Source: an uncultured Gemmatimonadota bacterium
GTDB lineage: Bacteria; Latescibacterota; UBA2968; UBA8231
NCBI GenBank assembly: GCA_903893785.1
Contig: CAITNQ010000354.1
Location: 1 to 62,921 of the forward strand
Direction: 5' to 3'
DNA: 62,921 bases
Positions within the stretch are counted from its first letter, which is position 1, and the number at the start of each line of letters is the position of its first letter. The notes below the pieces were generated by a model. It did no database searches. It worked only from the letters and a program-made list of their open reading frames with translations, and was not told the DNA's origin. Position numbers and translations under genes: made by a program. Positions 1-8,487 of this stretch are shown in pieces.

Positions 1-161
1 GTCGCCTGCGCGGCCGGTTCAGGCTCCCTGGTGTGGTGCGAGGTGCGAATCTGCTGACAGCGCGGCGACCGGGTCGGCCCGCCGACCCGGTCGCCGAACG
101 AAGATCTGGCGCCAGCCGGTCGGGCGTTCGCGGCGATGCCCGGCGGCGCCCCGCCGGTCGG
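1..161. other. Left-edge sequence, no gene seen
   Basis: GC-rich stretch downstream of the minus-strand gene ending at 162. A 63-codon open frame on the plus strand (33-224) is arginine/proline/alanine rich and runs into the coding region of the neighbouring gene, so it is probably chance. No convincing terminator or RNA was seen. Confidence 0.4.
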
Positions 162-1160
162 TCAGCCTCGCGGGTCGAATTGGACCCCCAGACCGCGACT
201 TGCTGCGCGGTCATAGGCCAGTAGCGAAATGGCGGTGTCCTGGACCCCGACACCCGTCAGGTCGGCCACGGTGATCTGTTCCGGCGACTGGCGACCGGGA
301 TGGCGACCGGCAATGACCTCACCCAGTTCGGGAATCACGGCCGATTCGCTGATCAACCCGGCCTCCAGGGCGTGGTGCAGCTCGCCCAGTTGGGCGCACT
401 GCGAACGGCGATCGCAGACGATCACATCGGCCCGCGCCAGCACGTCAGGGAAGAGCTCCTGCTTGTGCGGCGCGTCGGCGCCCATGGCCGTCAGATGCTG
501 GCCGGGGCGCAGCCACTCAGCGCGGATATAGGGCTGCTGGGACGGGGTGCTCGTGGTCACCAGATCGCAGGTACGGACCACCTCTTCGGGACCTGATGCC
601 CGAACCACCTCGACGCCCAGGACGGCCGGCATCTCGGCCACATAGGCCTCCAACCGCGCCTCGTCGCGATCGTACACCAGCACCCGGCGGTACGGCCGCA
701 CCAGTTGCAGGGCGCGCATCTGGAAACGCCCCTGCGCGCCGGCGCCGATCTGGCCCACGGCGTCCAATTGCGGCGGCGCCAGATGGCGTGCGACCAGCGC
801 CCCGGCCAGGGCCGTGCGCACGTCGGTGAGGTAGCCGTTGTCCAGCAGGATAGCTTCGCAATAGCCGGTGCTGGCGCTCAGCACGATCATCTGGCTGCTG
901 CTACTCGGGATGCCGAAGCGACGGGGGTTCTCCCAGAATCCGCCCGCCACTTTGATGGCGAAGCGTGGCGCGCCGGCCACGTACGCGCTCTTGACATCGA
1001 CCTCACCGCCCTGGTCAGCCACGTTGATGTGCATGATTGGCGGCAGAGCCACATCGCGGCTCACCAGGTCGGTGAAGCCGGCGGCGACTACCTCCAGGGC
1101 GCCGGCGTCGAGCTGGACGAGTTCGCGCAGTTCGCGTTCGGTGACGATGGTAATCAGCAT
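162..1160 (-). CDS. Ornithine cyclodeaminase / mu-crystallin family protein
   Basis: 332-residue NAD(P)-dependent enzyme of the ornithine cyclodeaminase/mu-crystallin family; members deaminate or reduce amino acids and cyclic imines in the cytoplasm. Seen: Lys70 in FAIKVAGG, Arg115 in TDVRTALAGA, the Rossmann stretch GQIGAGAQGR at about 136-145, and a later GADAPHKQEL segment carrying the conserved Asp. These match the substrate- and nucleotide-binding positions of the family. The frame stays open upstream to 1343, but the ATG at 1160 is preceded by AGGAAGG at good spacing, and the family fold starts there. It is divergent from the xylose-isomerase-like gene across about 255 bp. The true substrate cannot be read from sequence; an imine or ketimine reductase role is equally possible. 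Confidence 0.88.
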   Translation of the reverse strand: MLITIVTERELRELVQLDAGALEVVAAGFTDLVSRDVALPPIMHINVADQGGEVDVKSAYVAGAPRFAIKVAGGFWENPRRFGIPSSSSQMIVLSASTGYCEAILLDNGYLTDVRTALAGALVARHLAPPQLDAVGQIGAGAQGRFQMRALQLVRPYRRVLVYDRDEARLEAYVAEMPAVLGVEVVRASGPEEVVRTCDLVTTSTPSQQPYIRAEWLRPGQHLTAMGADAPHKQELFPDVLARADVIVCDRRSQCAQLGELHHALEAGLISESAVIPELGEVIAGRHPGRQSPEQITVADLTGVGVQDTAISLLAYDRAASRGLGVQFDPRG

Positions 1161-1416
1161 GGACCTTCCTCCCAAAGGGCGCGGCACCGCACGGCGGCAG
1201 TGCAGGGGGTTTCGCGACGGACGCGGGCGGGAGACGGGCCCGGCCGCGGACGCCGCAGCACGATAAGCCGTCCGCCGGTCGCTGTCGAGGGTACCCGGGA
1301 ACGACGGCGGCTTGGCGGCCCGCCCCCGCAGGCGCCACCCCACCCTGGGCGCCGGGCCGCCAACGGCCTATGTTCTGGGCCTAATCCGCCGCCACGCGAG
1401 TACCCAAGGAGTGATC

Positions 1417-2490
1417 ATGGACAGCCAACCCGCCTATACCCCGCCAGGAGCAAAGGGCGAATACCGGTTCTCTTTCGGCCCCTGGAATATCGACGAAGGC
1501 GCTGACCCGTTCGGCCCGCCCGTGCGCCAACCCGTGGCCATGGCTGAGAAGATGCGGGTCTGTCGCGAACTGGGCTTCCACGGCATGCAGTTCCACGACG
1601 ACGACGCCGTGCCGGAGCTGGACACCAAATCGGCGGCCGAGATCGGTCGGCAGGCGCGCCAGGTGCGACGGCTGCTGGAAGACGCCGGCCTGGAAGCCGA
1701 GTTCGTCGCCCCCCGCCTCTGGTTCTCGCCCTGCACCATCGACGGCGCGTACACCAGCAATGATCCACAATGCCGCCAGTACGCCGTCGATCGCAGCCGC
1801 ACTGCGATTGACATTGCCAATGAGCTGGGGGCGCGCACCCTGGTCCTGTGGCTGGCGCGCGAGGGGTCCTATATCCGCGAGAGCAAGAATCCGCGCGTCG
1901 AGGTGCTGCAGATCCGCGATGCCATCGACGCCATGCTGGCGCACGACCCCCAGATCACCATCTTGATCGAGCCCAAACCCAACGAGCCCGTGGACAGCGC
2001 CATCATCCCGACCATCGGCCACGCCGTCGGCCTGGCATACCTGACGGCCGATCCCGCCCGTGTGGGCTGCCTGGTGGAGACCGCGCACTCGATCCTGGCC
2101 GGCCTTGATCCAGCCGACGACATGGCCTACGGCCTGGCCCACGGGAAGCTGCGCAGCGTGCATCTGAACGACCAGGGCGGCCTCAAATTCGACCAGGACA
2201 AGTCCTTCGGTTCGTACAACCTGCGGCGCGCTTTCAATCAGGTGCGGGTCCTGGAGGAATACGGTTACGGCCGCAATGGCGAATGGGTCGGTCTAGACGT
2301 CAAGGTGATGCGGACGCAGAAGCAGGACGCGAACACCAAACACCTGCGCAACAGCCTGGCCATGTTCAAAGCCCTGCTCGACAAAGTCGTGTCGCTGGAT
2401 CGGGAACGCGAGGCAGAGCTGATCCGCGAGCGCGATTACGAGGAACTCGACCGCTACCTGCTGCACCACCTGCTGGGGATCGCGGGCTGA
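1417..2490 (+). CDS. Xylose isomerase-like TIM-barrel protein
   Basis: 357-residue TIM-barrel protein close to class I xylose isomerases, but about 30 residues shorter. Landmarks in order: FHDDD (His60, Asp63; catalytic His/Asp pair), LAREGSY, EPKPNEP (Glu185, Lys187), ETAH (Glu221, His224), KFDQD (Asp259, Asp261) and LDVKVMRT (Asp294). All line up with the two-metal site, except that the Asp expected in the HxDLN segment is His249 (VHLND). The start is the ATG at 1417 after AAGGAG. The MFS transporter follows 52 bp downstream, so uptake and isomerisation of one sugar or polyol is plausible. The altered metal ligand makes plain D-xylose isomerase activity uncertain, so no symbol is given. Confidence 0.85.
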   Translation: MDSQPAYTPPGAKGEYRFSFGPWNIDEGADPFGPPVRQPVAMAEKMRVCRELGFHGMQFHDDDAVPELDTKSAAEIGRQARQVRRLLEDAGLEAEFVAPRLWFSPCTIDGAYTSNDPQCRQYAVDRSRTAIDIANELGARTLVLWLAREGSYIRESKNPRVEVLQIRDAIDAMLAHDPQITILIEPKPNEPVDSAIIPTIGHAVGLAYLTADPARVGCLVETAHSILAGLDPADDMAYGLAHGKLRSVHLNDQGGLKFDQDKSFGSYNLRRAFNQVRVLEEYGYGRNGEWVGLDVKVMRTQKQDANTKHLRNSLAMFKALLDKVVSLDREREAELIRERDYEELDRYLLHHLLGIAG

Positions 2491-2542
2491 TGCCCGCCGC
2501 CACTGGCCCGTCGCCGTCCGGCAGCGCCGGCAGCGGGAGGCC

Positions 2543-3844
2543 GTGGGCGCACTGACGCGACAGCACCGCGACCGGGCTTTCCGCCTGGGGGTGATCAACG
2601 GCGTCCTGTTCGAGGTCGTTTCGGTCATTCTGCAGCCGGGAACGGTGCTGTCGGCGTTCATCCTGCGCCTCACCGACTCCACCTTTTACGCCACCTTGCC
2701 GGCCACGCTGGGGACGATCGGGGGTCTCTGGCCGCAGCTGCTGGCCTCGAATGTGGCCGAAGCCCGCCCCCGCAAGCAGCCGATGTACATCGCCACCAGC
2801 GTCGTCCGGGTGGTGGCGGTAGCCGGTATGGCCGCCGCCGCGTTCTGGCTGGCCAGTGGCCAGGCCACGCTGCTGTTGCCGCTCTTCCCGCTGCTGTATT
2901 TCGCCTACTGCTCGGCTTCGGGAGCCGGCGGCGTGGCCTTCATGGATATCGTGGGCAAGACTGTCCCGGCCTGGCGCCGGGGTTCGTTCTGGGGCCTGCG
3001 CGGTTTCTACGGCGGCATCCTCGCCCTGGGTACGGGGTTCCTTGTACGCTACCTGCTGGGCGCCGGCGGCCCGGTCTTCCCGCTCAACTATGGCTACCTG
3101 TTCAGCGTGGCTGCCGTGGTCCTGGTGGTGGCGGCGACCGCCTTTGCCCTGGTCCCCGAGCCACCCTTGGCCCGCGTCCAGGACCGTTTGCCATTGCGGC
3201 TCCACCTGGCACGGGGGGTCGCCATCTTCCGCCAGGACCGCAACTACCGGCGCCTGTACCTGGTCGGGCTGCTGAGCAGCCTGGCCAGCGTCGGGCCGGT
3301 GGTCTTCGTGCCCTATGCGATAAAGGAGCTCGGTTTCACCGAGGACATTGTCGGCGTGCTGATCGTGGCCAGCACGGCTTTTGTCCTGCCGGCCAACTTT
3401 GTCTGGAGCCGCATGAGTGACCGGGGCGGCAACCGTCGCCTGTACCTGGTGTCCAACTGGCTGTACCTGGGCGTAGCGGTCTTGGTCCTCGTCTCCTCGG
3501 TCGTGCCCACGGCCCTGGAGATACCCGCGTGGCCCGCACCCGTGAAGCTGCGCACCGCCTGCTTCCTGTTGGCCTGGGTTCTGGGGGCCCTTTCCGGGCA
3601 GAGCCGGGGCATCGCCGGCACCAACTACATGCTGGCCCTGGCGCCCGAGGCCACGCGCCCATCGTACATGGCCTTCATGAGCGTCATGCTGGCGCCGGTG
3701 GCCCTGGTGCCGCTGCTTGCCGGCGCCGTGGCCGAGGCGGTCTCGTTCCGCGCCGCCTTCGCCCTGTCCCTGGTCTTCGGGGTGGCAGCCCATGGACTGA
3801 TCCGGCGTCTCGAAGACCCCCGCGTCCCTGCCGCCGCGAACTGA
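2543..3844 (+). CDS. Major facilitator superfamily transporter
   Basis: 433-residue integral membrane protein with about twelve hydrophobic segments, for example TLLLPLFPLLYFAYC and LNYGYLFSVAAVVLVVAA. A loop rich in basic and acidic residues (about 205-225) separates two six-helix halves, as in MFS carriers. The arginines and glycines in WSRMSDRGGNRRLY resemble the cytoplasmic loop signature of the second half. The start is GTG at 2543 behind GGGAGG, with rather tight spacing; no better in-frame start is visible. It lies just behind the xylose-isomerase-like gene and ends 7 bp from the convergent gene at 3852. The substrate is unknown; a sugar is inferred from context only. Confidence 0.85.
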   Translation: MGALTRQHRDRAFRLGVINGVLFEVVSVILQPGTVLSAFILRLTDSTFYATLPATLGTIGGLWPQLLASNVAEARPRKQPMYIATSVVRVVAVAGMAAAAFWLASGQATLLLPLFPLLYFAYCSASGAGGVAFMDIVGKTVPAWRRGSFWGLRGFYGGILALGTGFLVRYLLGAGGPVFPLNYGYLFSVAAVVLVVAATAFALVPEPPLARVQDRLPLRLHLARGVAIFRQDRNYRRLYLVGLLSSLASVGPVVFVPYAIKELGFTEDIVGVLIVASTAFVLPANFVWSRMSDRGGNRRLYLVSNWLYLGVAVLVLVSSVVPTALEIPAWPAPVKLRTACFLLAWVLGALSGQSRGIAGTNYMLALAPEATRPSYMAFMSVMLAPVALVPLLAGAVAEAVSFRAAFALSLVFGVAAHGLIRRLEDPRVPAAAN

Positions 3845-3851
3845 TCCGGGT

Positions 3852-6803
3852 TCAGGGATCGCTGCCGCCGGGTCCGGCCTGAGGCTGCGACGCCTCAGCC
3901 CCGCAGCGGTCCATTGCCGCGCGTGCCGCCACGGCCCAACCAGACCCGGCGTGCTCCTCGACGAGGCGCCGGTACCACGGCAGGGCCTGCCGACACCCGC
4001 CCTGCTCTCTGGCGGCCTCTGCCAGCTGGCCGAGGGCTTCAGCGGCCAGGGGCTCGTCGGGGTAGTCAGTTACCAGGCGCTGGCGCCATTGGTCAGCCTG
4101 CGCTCCGTCACCCCGCAGCTGCGCCACACGTGCCCGGTAGTAGAGCGCTGGCCCGGCCTGGTCGCCGGGGAGGACCGCGGCCAGCAGCGAGTCGGCCGCG
4201 GCCAGCTGCCCCTGCTCGAGAGCTCGCCGGGCGAGGTACAGACGGGCCGCGTCCCGGTGGCGGTTGCCTGGCGTCGCCGCCAGCCGTGCCATCGAAGCCG
4301 TCGCCAGGCTTTCCTGGCCCTCGTCAGCGGCCGTCGTGGCCGCCTGCCAGAGACGCTCGGTGACCCCGGTGCAGACCGTGCCAGCGGCCTGCCACGACAC
4401 CACGTCAATAGTGTCGCAGAGGGCCTGCACCAGAGCCACCGGCCAGTCCAGACCACCGGTGCCGCCGGCGACCAGGTCGCCATGCGCCAACGCCACATGG
4501 GCCGCACTGAGCCCGGCCTCGTCCAGCGTGGCGTCCAGGCCACGCCACGCCCCGGCCCAAACCTCAACCCACAGATGCGGCACCAAGATGCCGGCCGGGT
4601 CGACCAGAAAACCGGCGCTGGCCCGCGAGGGGACACCGAGGGCCCGGCACAGGGCCAACAGCAGCACGGCATAGTCGCCACAGGAACCCGACGGATCAAC
4701 TGCCACGGCGCTGGCGGGACGCAGGCGGACCTCGCTGGCGGCCGGTTCCAGGTGGTCGCGCACCCAGTCGCGGCAGCGCTGGGCCGCGCCCCATGGCCCC
4801 CCGCCGCCCGCGGTCAGCCCTTGAGCCAGGGCCACTATCGCCGGGTTGTCGCTGTCGACCAACAGCGTCGGCTGCGTCGTCCAGGCAGGCACGGAGTCGA
4901 CCACGGTTGTCGTGGGCGCGGTCTCGCGGCGCAGCACCCATTCCCAGGGCGGGCCAGGCCCACTGATCCACTGACGCGCATCCACGGCCAGAAGGCCCGC
5001 CGCCGCCGTCGAGCGTGGGCGAAGCCGCACCTCGTCCAAGGCTCCCGGATCGCCGACGGCCAGGTCCAACCGCACCATCGGCAACGGCGGGGGCGCCACC
5101 CAGGCCAACGCCTGCAGTGCCTCCACCGGGGTCTGTTCGCGGCCCAGCAGCGGCTGGCATAACGCCTGCACCGCGCCGGCTGCGTCGACCTCGGCGTGCT
5201 GGTCCAACCAACCGTCGACGCCAGGTTGGGTGGAGAGGCGCACCCGCAGGTGGCCATCGGCGGCCGGCAGGCTGTCGACACGCACGTACAGGGTGCCGAC
5301 AGACAGGCTGGCCGGTTCCACCACGGCGACCGAATCCACCCGCCCCGGCTTCAGGCGGTGCTCGAGCCCCAGCCTCAGCAACGCCATCGAGGCCGGCGTG
5401 GCGCCGGGGACAGTGGCCACCCGGCGGCGGCGGGCGACGCCCGCCAGTTGCTCGACCACCGTCGCCGCTTCGCCTTCCCAGCGCAGGTCGCGCTGCCAGA
5501 CCTGGTCGGCCTCGCGACGCCGGCGCCAGCAGCGCCGCGGCCCGAAGGAAGCGTCGGTCCAGGTCTCTTCTTCCTCACGGATCATGGCCCCACCCCAGCT
5601 CACCTGCTCCTGGCGCAGGCGCCATCCGCCGGTGTCGGGCAGGCGCTGCAGCGTAGCCGTCACGTACCCGATGCGGCGCCCGCCCACGGACAGCGTCTGC
5701 CAGGTCTCCCATTCCACTCCGGTGCGGGGAGCGGGTCGAACCAGCGGCGCCAGCGCATAGACCCGGCCGTCTGCGGCGCCGACGAGCAGGTGCTCACCGA
5801 CGGCACAGAGTCTGCAGCCAGCCCCGGCCACCAGCCCGCGGTCGCTGCCGGTCGGGCCGCTGGCCGGCTGCAGGCAGACGATGCCACCGTCGGCAGTGGG
5901 GACCAGGACGCGCCCACTCCAGACCACCGCCGGGCCTGCCGCCCCGTGGACCAACGCCAGTCGCCAGCGAACCGTGCCCCGACGCGCATCGACGCCGTAG
6001 ACCCAGTCGTTGACGCCGATGCAGATCAGCCAGTCCTCGCCCGCGGCCAGGGGTGCCCAGCGCAAGCGCGCCGGCAAGCGCACCGTCCAGGCGGGGGCCA
6101 GGTCCACGGTACGATAGGCGCGCAACCGTCCGTCGGCGCCGGGGACGACAGCCAGACCACCGGCCACCACGGCATGGGTGGCCGGCGCGACCGGAGTCTC
6201 GACACGCCGCCGCCACCGGCCCGTGTTCACGTCAATCTGCGCCAGCCATCCGGCGACGGCAGGGGTCAGGGCGTAGTCTCCCACGACAGACAGCGCCAGG
6301 GAACTAGGACCGGTCCGCACGCGCCAGCGCTCCTGCCCGGTGGCCAACCGCAGCGCGCGCAGCCACCCGTCGGCGCTGGCGACCAGGACCACGCTGTCGG
6401 CCACGGTCAGGCTGGCTTCGCTCGGTCGCGGCGGCAACCAGCGCCAGCAGAGCTGGCCAGTGTCCGCCCGCAAGGCCTCCAGGCGTCCTTGGGCGTCAAG
6501 CGCCAGGACCTGATCGGGTGTCGCCATGGCCAGCTGGCGGACCGGTCCCAGGCCCCGGTGCTGCCAACGGCTGGCACCGTCGGCCAGGGCCCAAGCGAAA
6601 ACCACCCCCGTTGGCGTTGCCGCCACCGCGAGCGAATCATCCGCGGCCAGGGCCGACGCGGGCACCTGCACCAGCCGCTGCCAGACCAAGCCCAATGGCA
6701 GGGGCTCGGCAGGCAACGGCGCGGGGGCCATCCAGAGCAGGAGCAGCAGCCAGGGGCCCACTGACCGCAAGCGCAACGGTGGCCGTCGCCACAGCGTCAA
6801 CAC
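3852..6803 (-). CDS. Secreted PQQ-like beta-propeller / transglutaminase-like / TPR protein
   Basis: 983-residue exported protein. The N-terminus has a basic then hydrophobic signal (SVGPWLLLLLWMAPAPLPA). About residues 35-330 carry repeated propeller-blade motifs of the PQQ/outer-membrane-assembly type (for example LEALRADTGQLCWRW, VYGVDARRGTVRWR). A middle region of unknown fold precedes a transglutaminase-like core with Cys708 (SCGDYAVLLL), His743 (VPHLWVEVW) and Asp757 (WRGLDATLDE), a complete Cys-His-Asp triad. The last 170 residues look like TPR helices (ARLYLARRALEQGQ, ALPWYRRLVEEH). The start is GTG at 6803 with AGGAG 7 nt upstream; the frame stays open to 7649 but that part is the duplicated upstream DNA. 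Likely periplasmic; possible protease, amidase or crosslinking role, substrate unknown. Confidence 0.8.
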   Translation of the reverse strand: MLTLWRRPPLRLRSVGPWLLLLLWMAPAPLPAEPLPLGLVWQRLVQVPASALAADDSLAVAATPTGVVFAWALADGASRWQHRGLGPVRQLAMATPDQVLALDAQGRLEALRADTGQLCWRWLPPRPSEASLTVADSVVLVASADGWLRALRLATGQERWRVRTGPSSLALSVVGDYALTPAVAGWLAQIDVNTGRWRRRVETPVAPATHAVVAGGLAVVPGADGRLRAYRTVDLAPAWTVRLPARLRWAPLAAGEDWLICIGVNDWVYGVDARRGTVRWRLALVHGAAGPAVVWSGRVLVPTADGGIVCLQPASGPTGSDRGLVAGAGCRLCAVGEHLLVGAADGRVYALAPLVRPAPRTGVEWETWQTLSVGGRRIGYVTATLQRLPDTGGWRLRQEQVSWGGAMIREEEETWTDASFGPRRCWRRRREADQVWQRDLRWEGEAATVVEQLAGVARRRRVATVPGATPASMALLRLGLEHRLKPGRVDSVAVVEPASLSVGTLYVRVDSLPAADGHLRVRLSTQPGVDGWLDQHAEVDAAGAVQALCQPLLGREQTPVEALQALAWVAPPPLPMVRLDLAVGDPGALDEVRLRPRSTAAAGLLAVDARQWISGPGPPWEWVLRRETAPTTTVVDSVPAWTTQPTLLVDSDNPAIVALAQGLTAGGGGPWGAAQRCRDWVRDHLEPAASEVRLRPASAVAVDPSGSCGDYAVLLLALCRALGVPSRASAGFLVDPAGILVPHLWVEVWAGAWRGLDATLDEAGLSAAHVALAHGDLVAGGTGGLDWPVALVQALCDTIDVVSWQAAGTVCTGVTERLWQAATTAADEGQESLATASMARLAATPGNRHRDAARLYLARRALEQGQLAAADSLLAAVLPGDQAGPALYYRARVAQLRGDGAQADQWRQRLVTDYPDEPLAAEALGQLAEAAREQGGCRQALPWYRRLVEEHAGSGWAVAARAAMDRCGAEASQPQAGPGGSDP

Positions 6804-6934
6804 CGGGGAACTCCTGGGTGAGTCGGGATGGGGCAGGAGCTGCGGTGGTACAAACCCACGCCATGGGCCCGACGTCAAGCCGGCGGCCGCAGACGCGGTG
6901 ACACCTGGTCTGGCGAGGCGGGCCCGTTTGCTTG
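6771..6934. repeat. Tandem duplication, copy 1 (spans start of the 3852-6803 gene)
   Basis: About 164 bp, directly repeated at 6947-7111 with period about 176-177 bp and high identity by eye (shared blocks such as CCGTCGCCACAGCGTCAAC and CACCTGGTCTGGCGAGGCGG). This copy carries the working GTG start (6801-6803, minus strand), its AGGAG ribosome-binding site and the first ten or so codons of the propeller/transglutaminase gene. Confidence 0.88.
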
Positions 6935-6946
6935 GAGGCGTCCCAG

Positions 6947-7111
6947 GCGCAACCGCGGCCGTCGCCACAGCGTCAACGCCGGCGAGTTCCGGGGTAAGTC
7001 GGGATGGAAGCCGGAGCTGCGGTGGCACAGACCCGCGCCATGGGCCCGACGTCAAGCCGGGTGCCGCAGACGCGGTGACACCTGGTCTGGCGAGGCGGGC
7101 CCGTTTGCTTG
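6947..7111. repeat. Tandem duplication, copy 2 (decayed start region)
   Basis: Second copy of the 164-bp unit, in the gap between divergent genes. The bases matching the GTG start read GCG here, and the AGGAG site is changed to CGGAA, so this copy is not expected to initiate translation. The whole 6804-7235 gap has no gene of its own; it holds this copy and should carry the promoters for both flanking genes, though no strong -35/-10 pair stands out. Confidence 0.85.
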
Positions 7112-7235
7112 ACAGCGCCTCGGCGCCGGTGCTGTTTGTCGGCAGGCCGTCGCCGGTACGGACACCGGCGATGCCTCGATTTCGTCGGTGCGAACCGCCG
7201 GTGATCAGCCCGCACCCACCCGGACACTGCCGCCC

Positions 7236-8426
7236 ATGTCTGTCGCCGGCCCTCCTCCGCCTGCTCCGCCCGGCCGTCTGCAGCGCAAGGTCCTCAGCTA
7301 CTCCTTCCTCGGGTTGCTGCTGCTGGGCGTGGGCGTGACCCTCTACCGCATGGTCCAGCCCTTCTTGGTGCCGGTGGTGGTGGCAGCGGTGTTCAGCGCC
7401 CTGTTCTACCCGTGGTACGAACGCGCCGCCCGGCTGCTTGGTGGTCGCCGAACGCTGGCTTCCCTGGTTTGCTGCCTGGTCCTGCTGACCGCCCTGCTGG
7501 TGCCAGCGTATTTCGTCGCCGCGCTGCTGGCGCGCGAGGCAGCGGGGCTCTACACCCTGGCCGCCGACCAGGTGCAGTTGCTCCTGCGCACTGATCCGGC
7601 TGAGGTCAGAGCGCAGCTGGGGCGTCTGGCACTGGCCCGGGCCCTGCACCTGGACCGGTTGGACTGGGAAGCCCGACTGCTGGAGTTGGCGCGCTCCCTG
7701 GGCGGCACCCTGGCCGCGGTGGTAACCGACACCTCCCGCGGCACCATCCAGCTGGTCGCCAACCTGTTCATCACGTTCTTCACCCTCTTCTATTTCTTCA
7801 TCGACGGCCCCCGTCTGGTCGCGTACCTGAAGTACCTGTGCCCGCTGGAGGAACGCTTTGAGAGCCAGCTGATCGCCCGGTTTGTCTCCGTGGCGCGGGC
7901 TTCGGTCAAGGGTAGCCTATTGATCGGCCTGCTGCAGGGCACTCTGGGCGGCCTGATTCTGTGGGGCTTCGGTTTTCCCTCGCCAGTGCTGTGGGGCGCC
8001 GTGATGGTGCTGTTGTCCCTGGTGCCCCTGGTCGGTTCGTGGCTGGTGCTCTACCCGGCCGGCTTCTATGCCATGGCCACCGGACGCCCGTGGTCCGGGC
8101 TGGCCATCATCGCCCTGTGCACGTTGGTCGTCTCGCACGTGGACAACCTGCTGCGTCCTCGACTGGTCGGCCGCGACGCCGGGCTGCACGACCTGGTGAT
8201 CTTCTTCTCGACGCTGGGCGGGATTCGCGTCTTCGGGGTCATGGGTTTCCTGATCGGCCCGGTGATCGCGGCGCTGTTCCTGACCCTGCTCGATTTCTAC
8301 AGTGCCGAGTTCGGCGAGCACCTCGCGGCCGCCGAGGCACTGCCGCGACCGTTAGCGCCACCCCCGGGCGATCCGCCCACGCGCGTCGCCCCCCAGTCTG
8401 AACCCGACCCTGCCGCGGCCGTCTGA
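7236..8426 (+). CDS. AI-2E family transporter
   Basis: 396-residue integral membrane protein of the AI-2E (PerM/TqsA-like, PF01594) family, putative permeases or exporters of small molecules. Seen: a first pair of helices (SYSFLGLLLLGVGVTLYRM, FLVPVVVAAVFSALFYPWY), a variable amphipathic middle segment, then the conserved second half with NLFITFFTLFYFFIDG, LLIGLLQGTLGGLILWGFG and the C-terminal LRPRLVGRDAGLHDLVIFFS with the typical LGGI..FGVMGFLIGPV ending. Proline-rich tails lie at both ends. ATG 7236 is chosen; a GTG at 7188 in frame is possible, and neither has a strong Shine-Dalgarno. Divergent from the propeller gene; its cargo is not deducible. Confidence 0.9.
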   Translation: MSVAGPPPPAPPGRLQRKVLSYSFLGLLLLGVGVTLYRMVQPFLVPVVVAAVFSALFYPWYERAARLLGGRRTLASLVCCLVLLTALLVPAYFVAALLAREAAGLYTLAADQVQLLLRTDPAEVRAQLGRLALARALHLDRLDWEARLLELARSLGGTLAAVVTDTSRGTIQLVANLFITFFTLFYFFIDGPRLVAYLKYLCPLEERFESQLIARFVSVARASVKGSLLIGLLQGTLGGLILWGFGFPSPVLWGAVMVLLSLVPLVGSWLVLYPAGFYAMATGRPWSGLAIIALCTLVVSHVDNLLRPRLVGRDAGLHDLVIFFSTLGGIRVFGVMGFLIGPVIAALFLTLLDFYSAEFGEHLAAAEALPRPLAPPPGDPPTRVAPQSEPDPAAAV

Positions 8427-8487
8427 AGCCGTCGGCTGGATGCCCGTCACAAACCGGGCCAACCATCGCGCCAAGGAGCGCTATACC

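Noticed and set aside
33..224. Plus-strand 63-codon frame at the left edge
   Set aside because: Arginine/proline/alanine rich, antisense to the end of the cyclodeaminase gene, no ribosome-binding site.
2366..3793. 475-codon minus-strand open frame
   Set aside because: Gln/His/Gly-rich shadow opposite the MFS gene, without any domain.
6771..7111. Possible CRISPR-like repeats
   Set aside because: Only two long copies, no short regular repeats or spacers, no cas genes. It is a tandem duplication.
6804..7649. Extension of the minus-strand propeller/transglutaminase frame upstream of GTG 6803
   Set aside because: The extra 282 codons cover the tandem duplication and the start of the AI-2E gene, carry no domain, and lie upstream of a good AGGAG-GTG start followed by a signal peptide.
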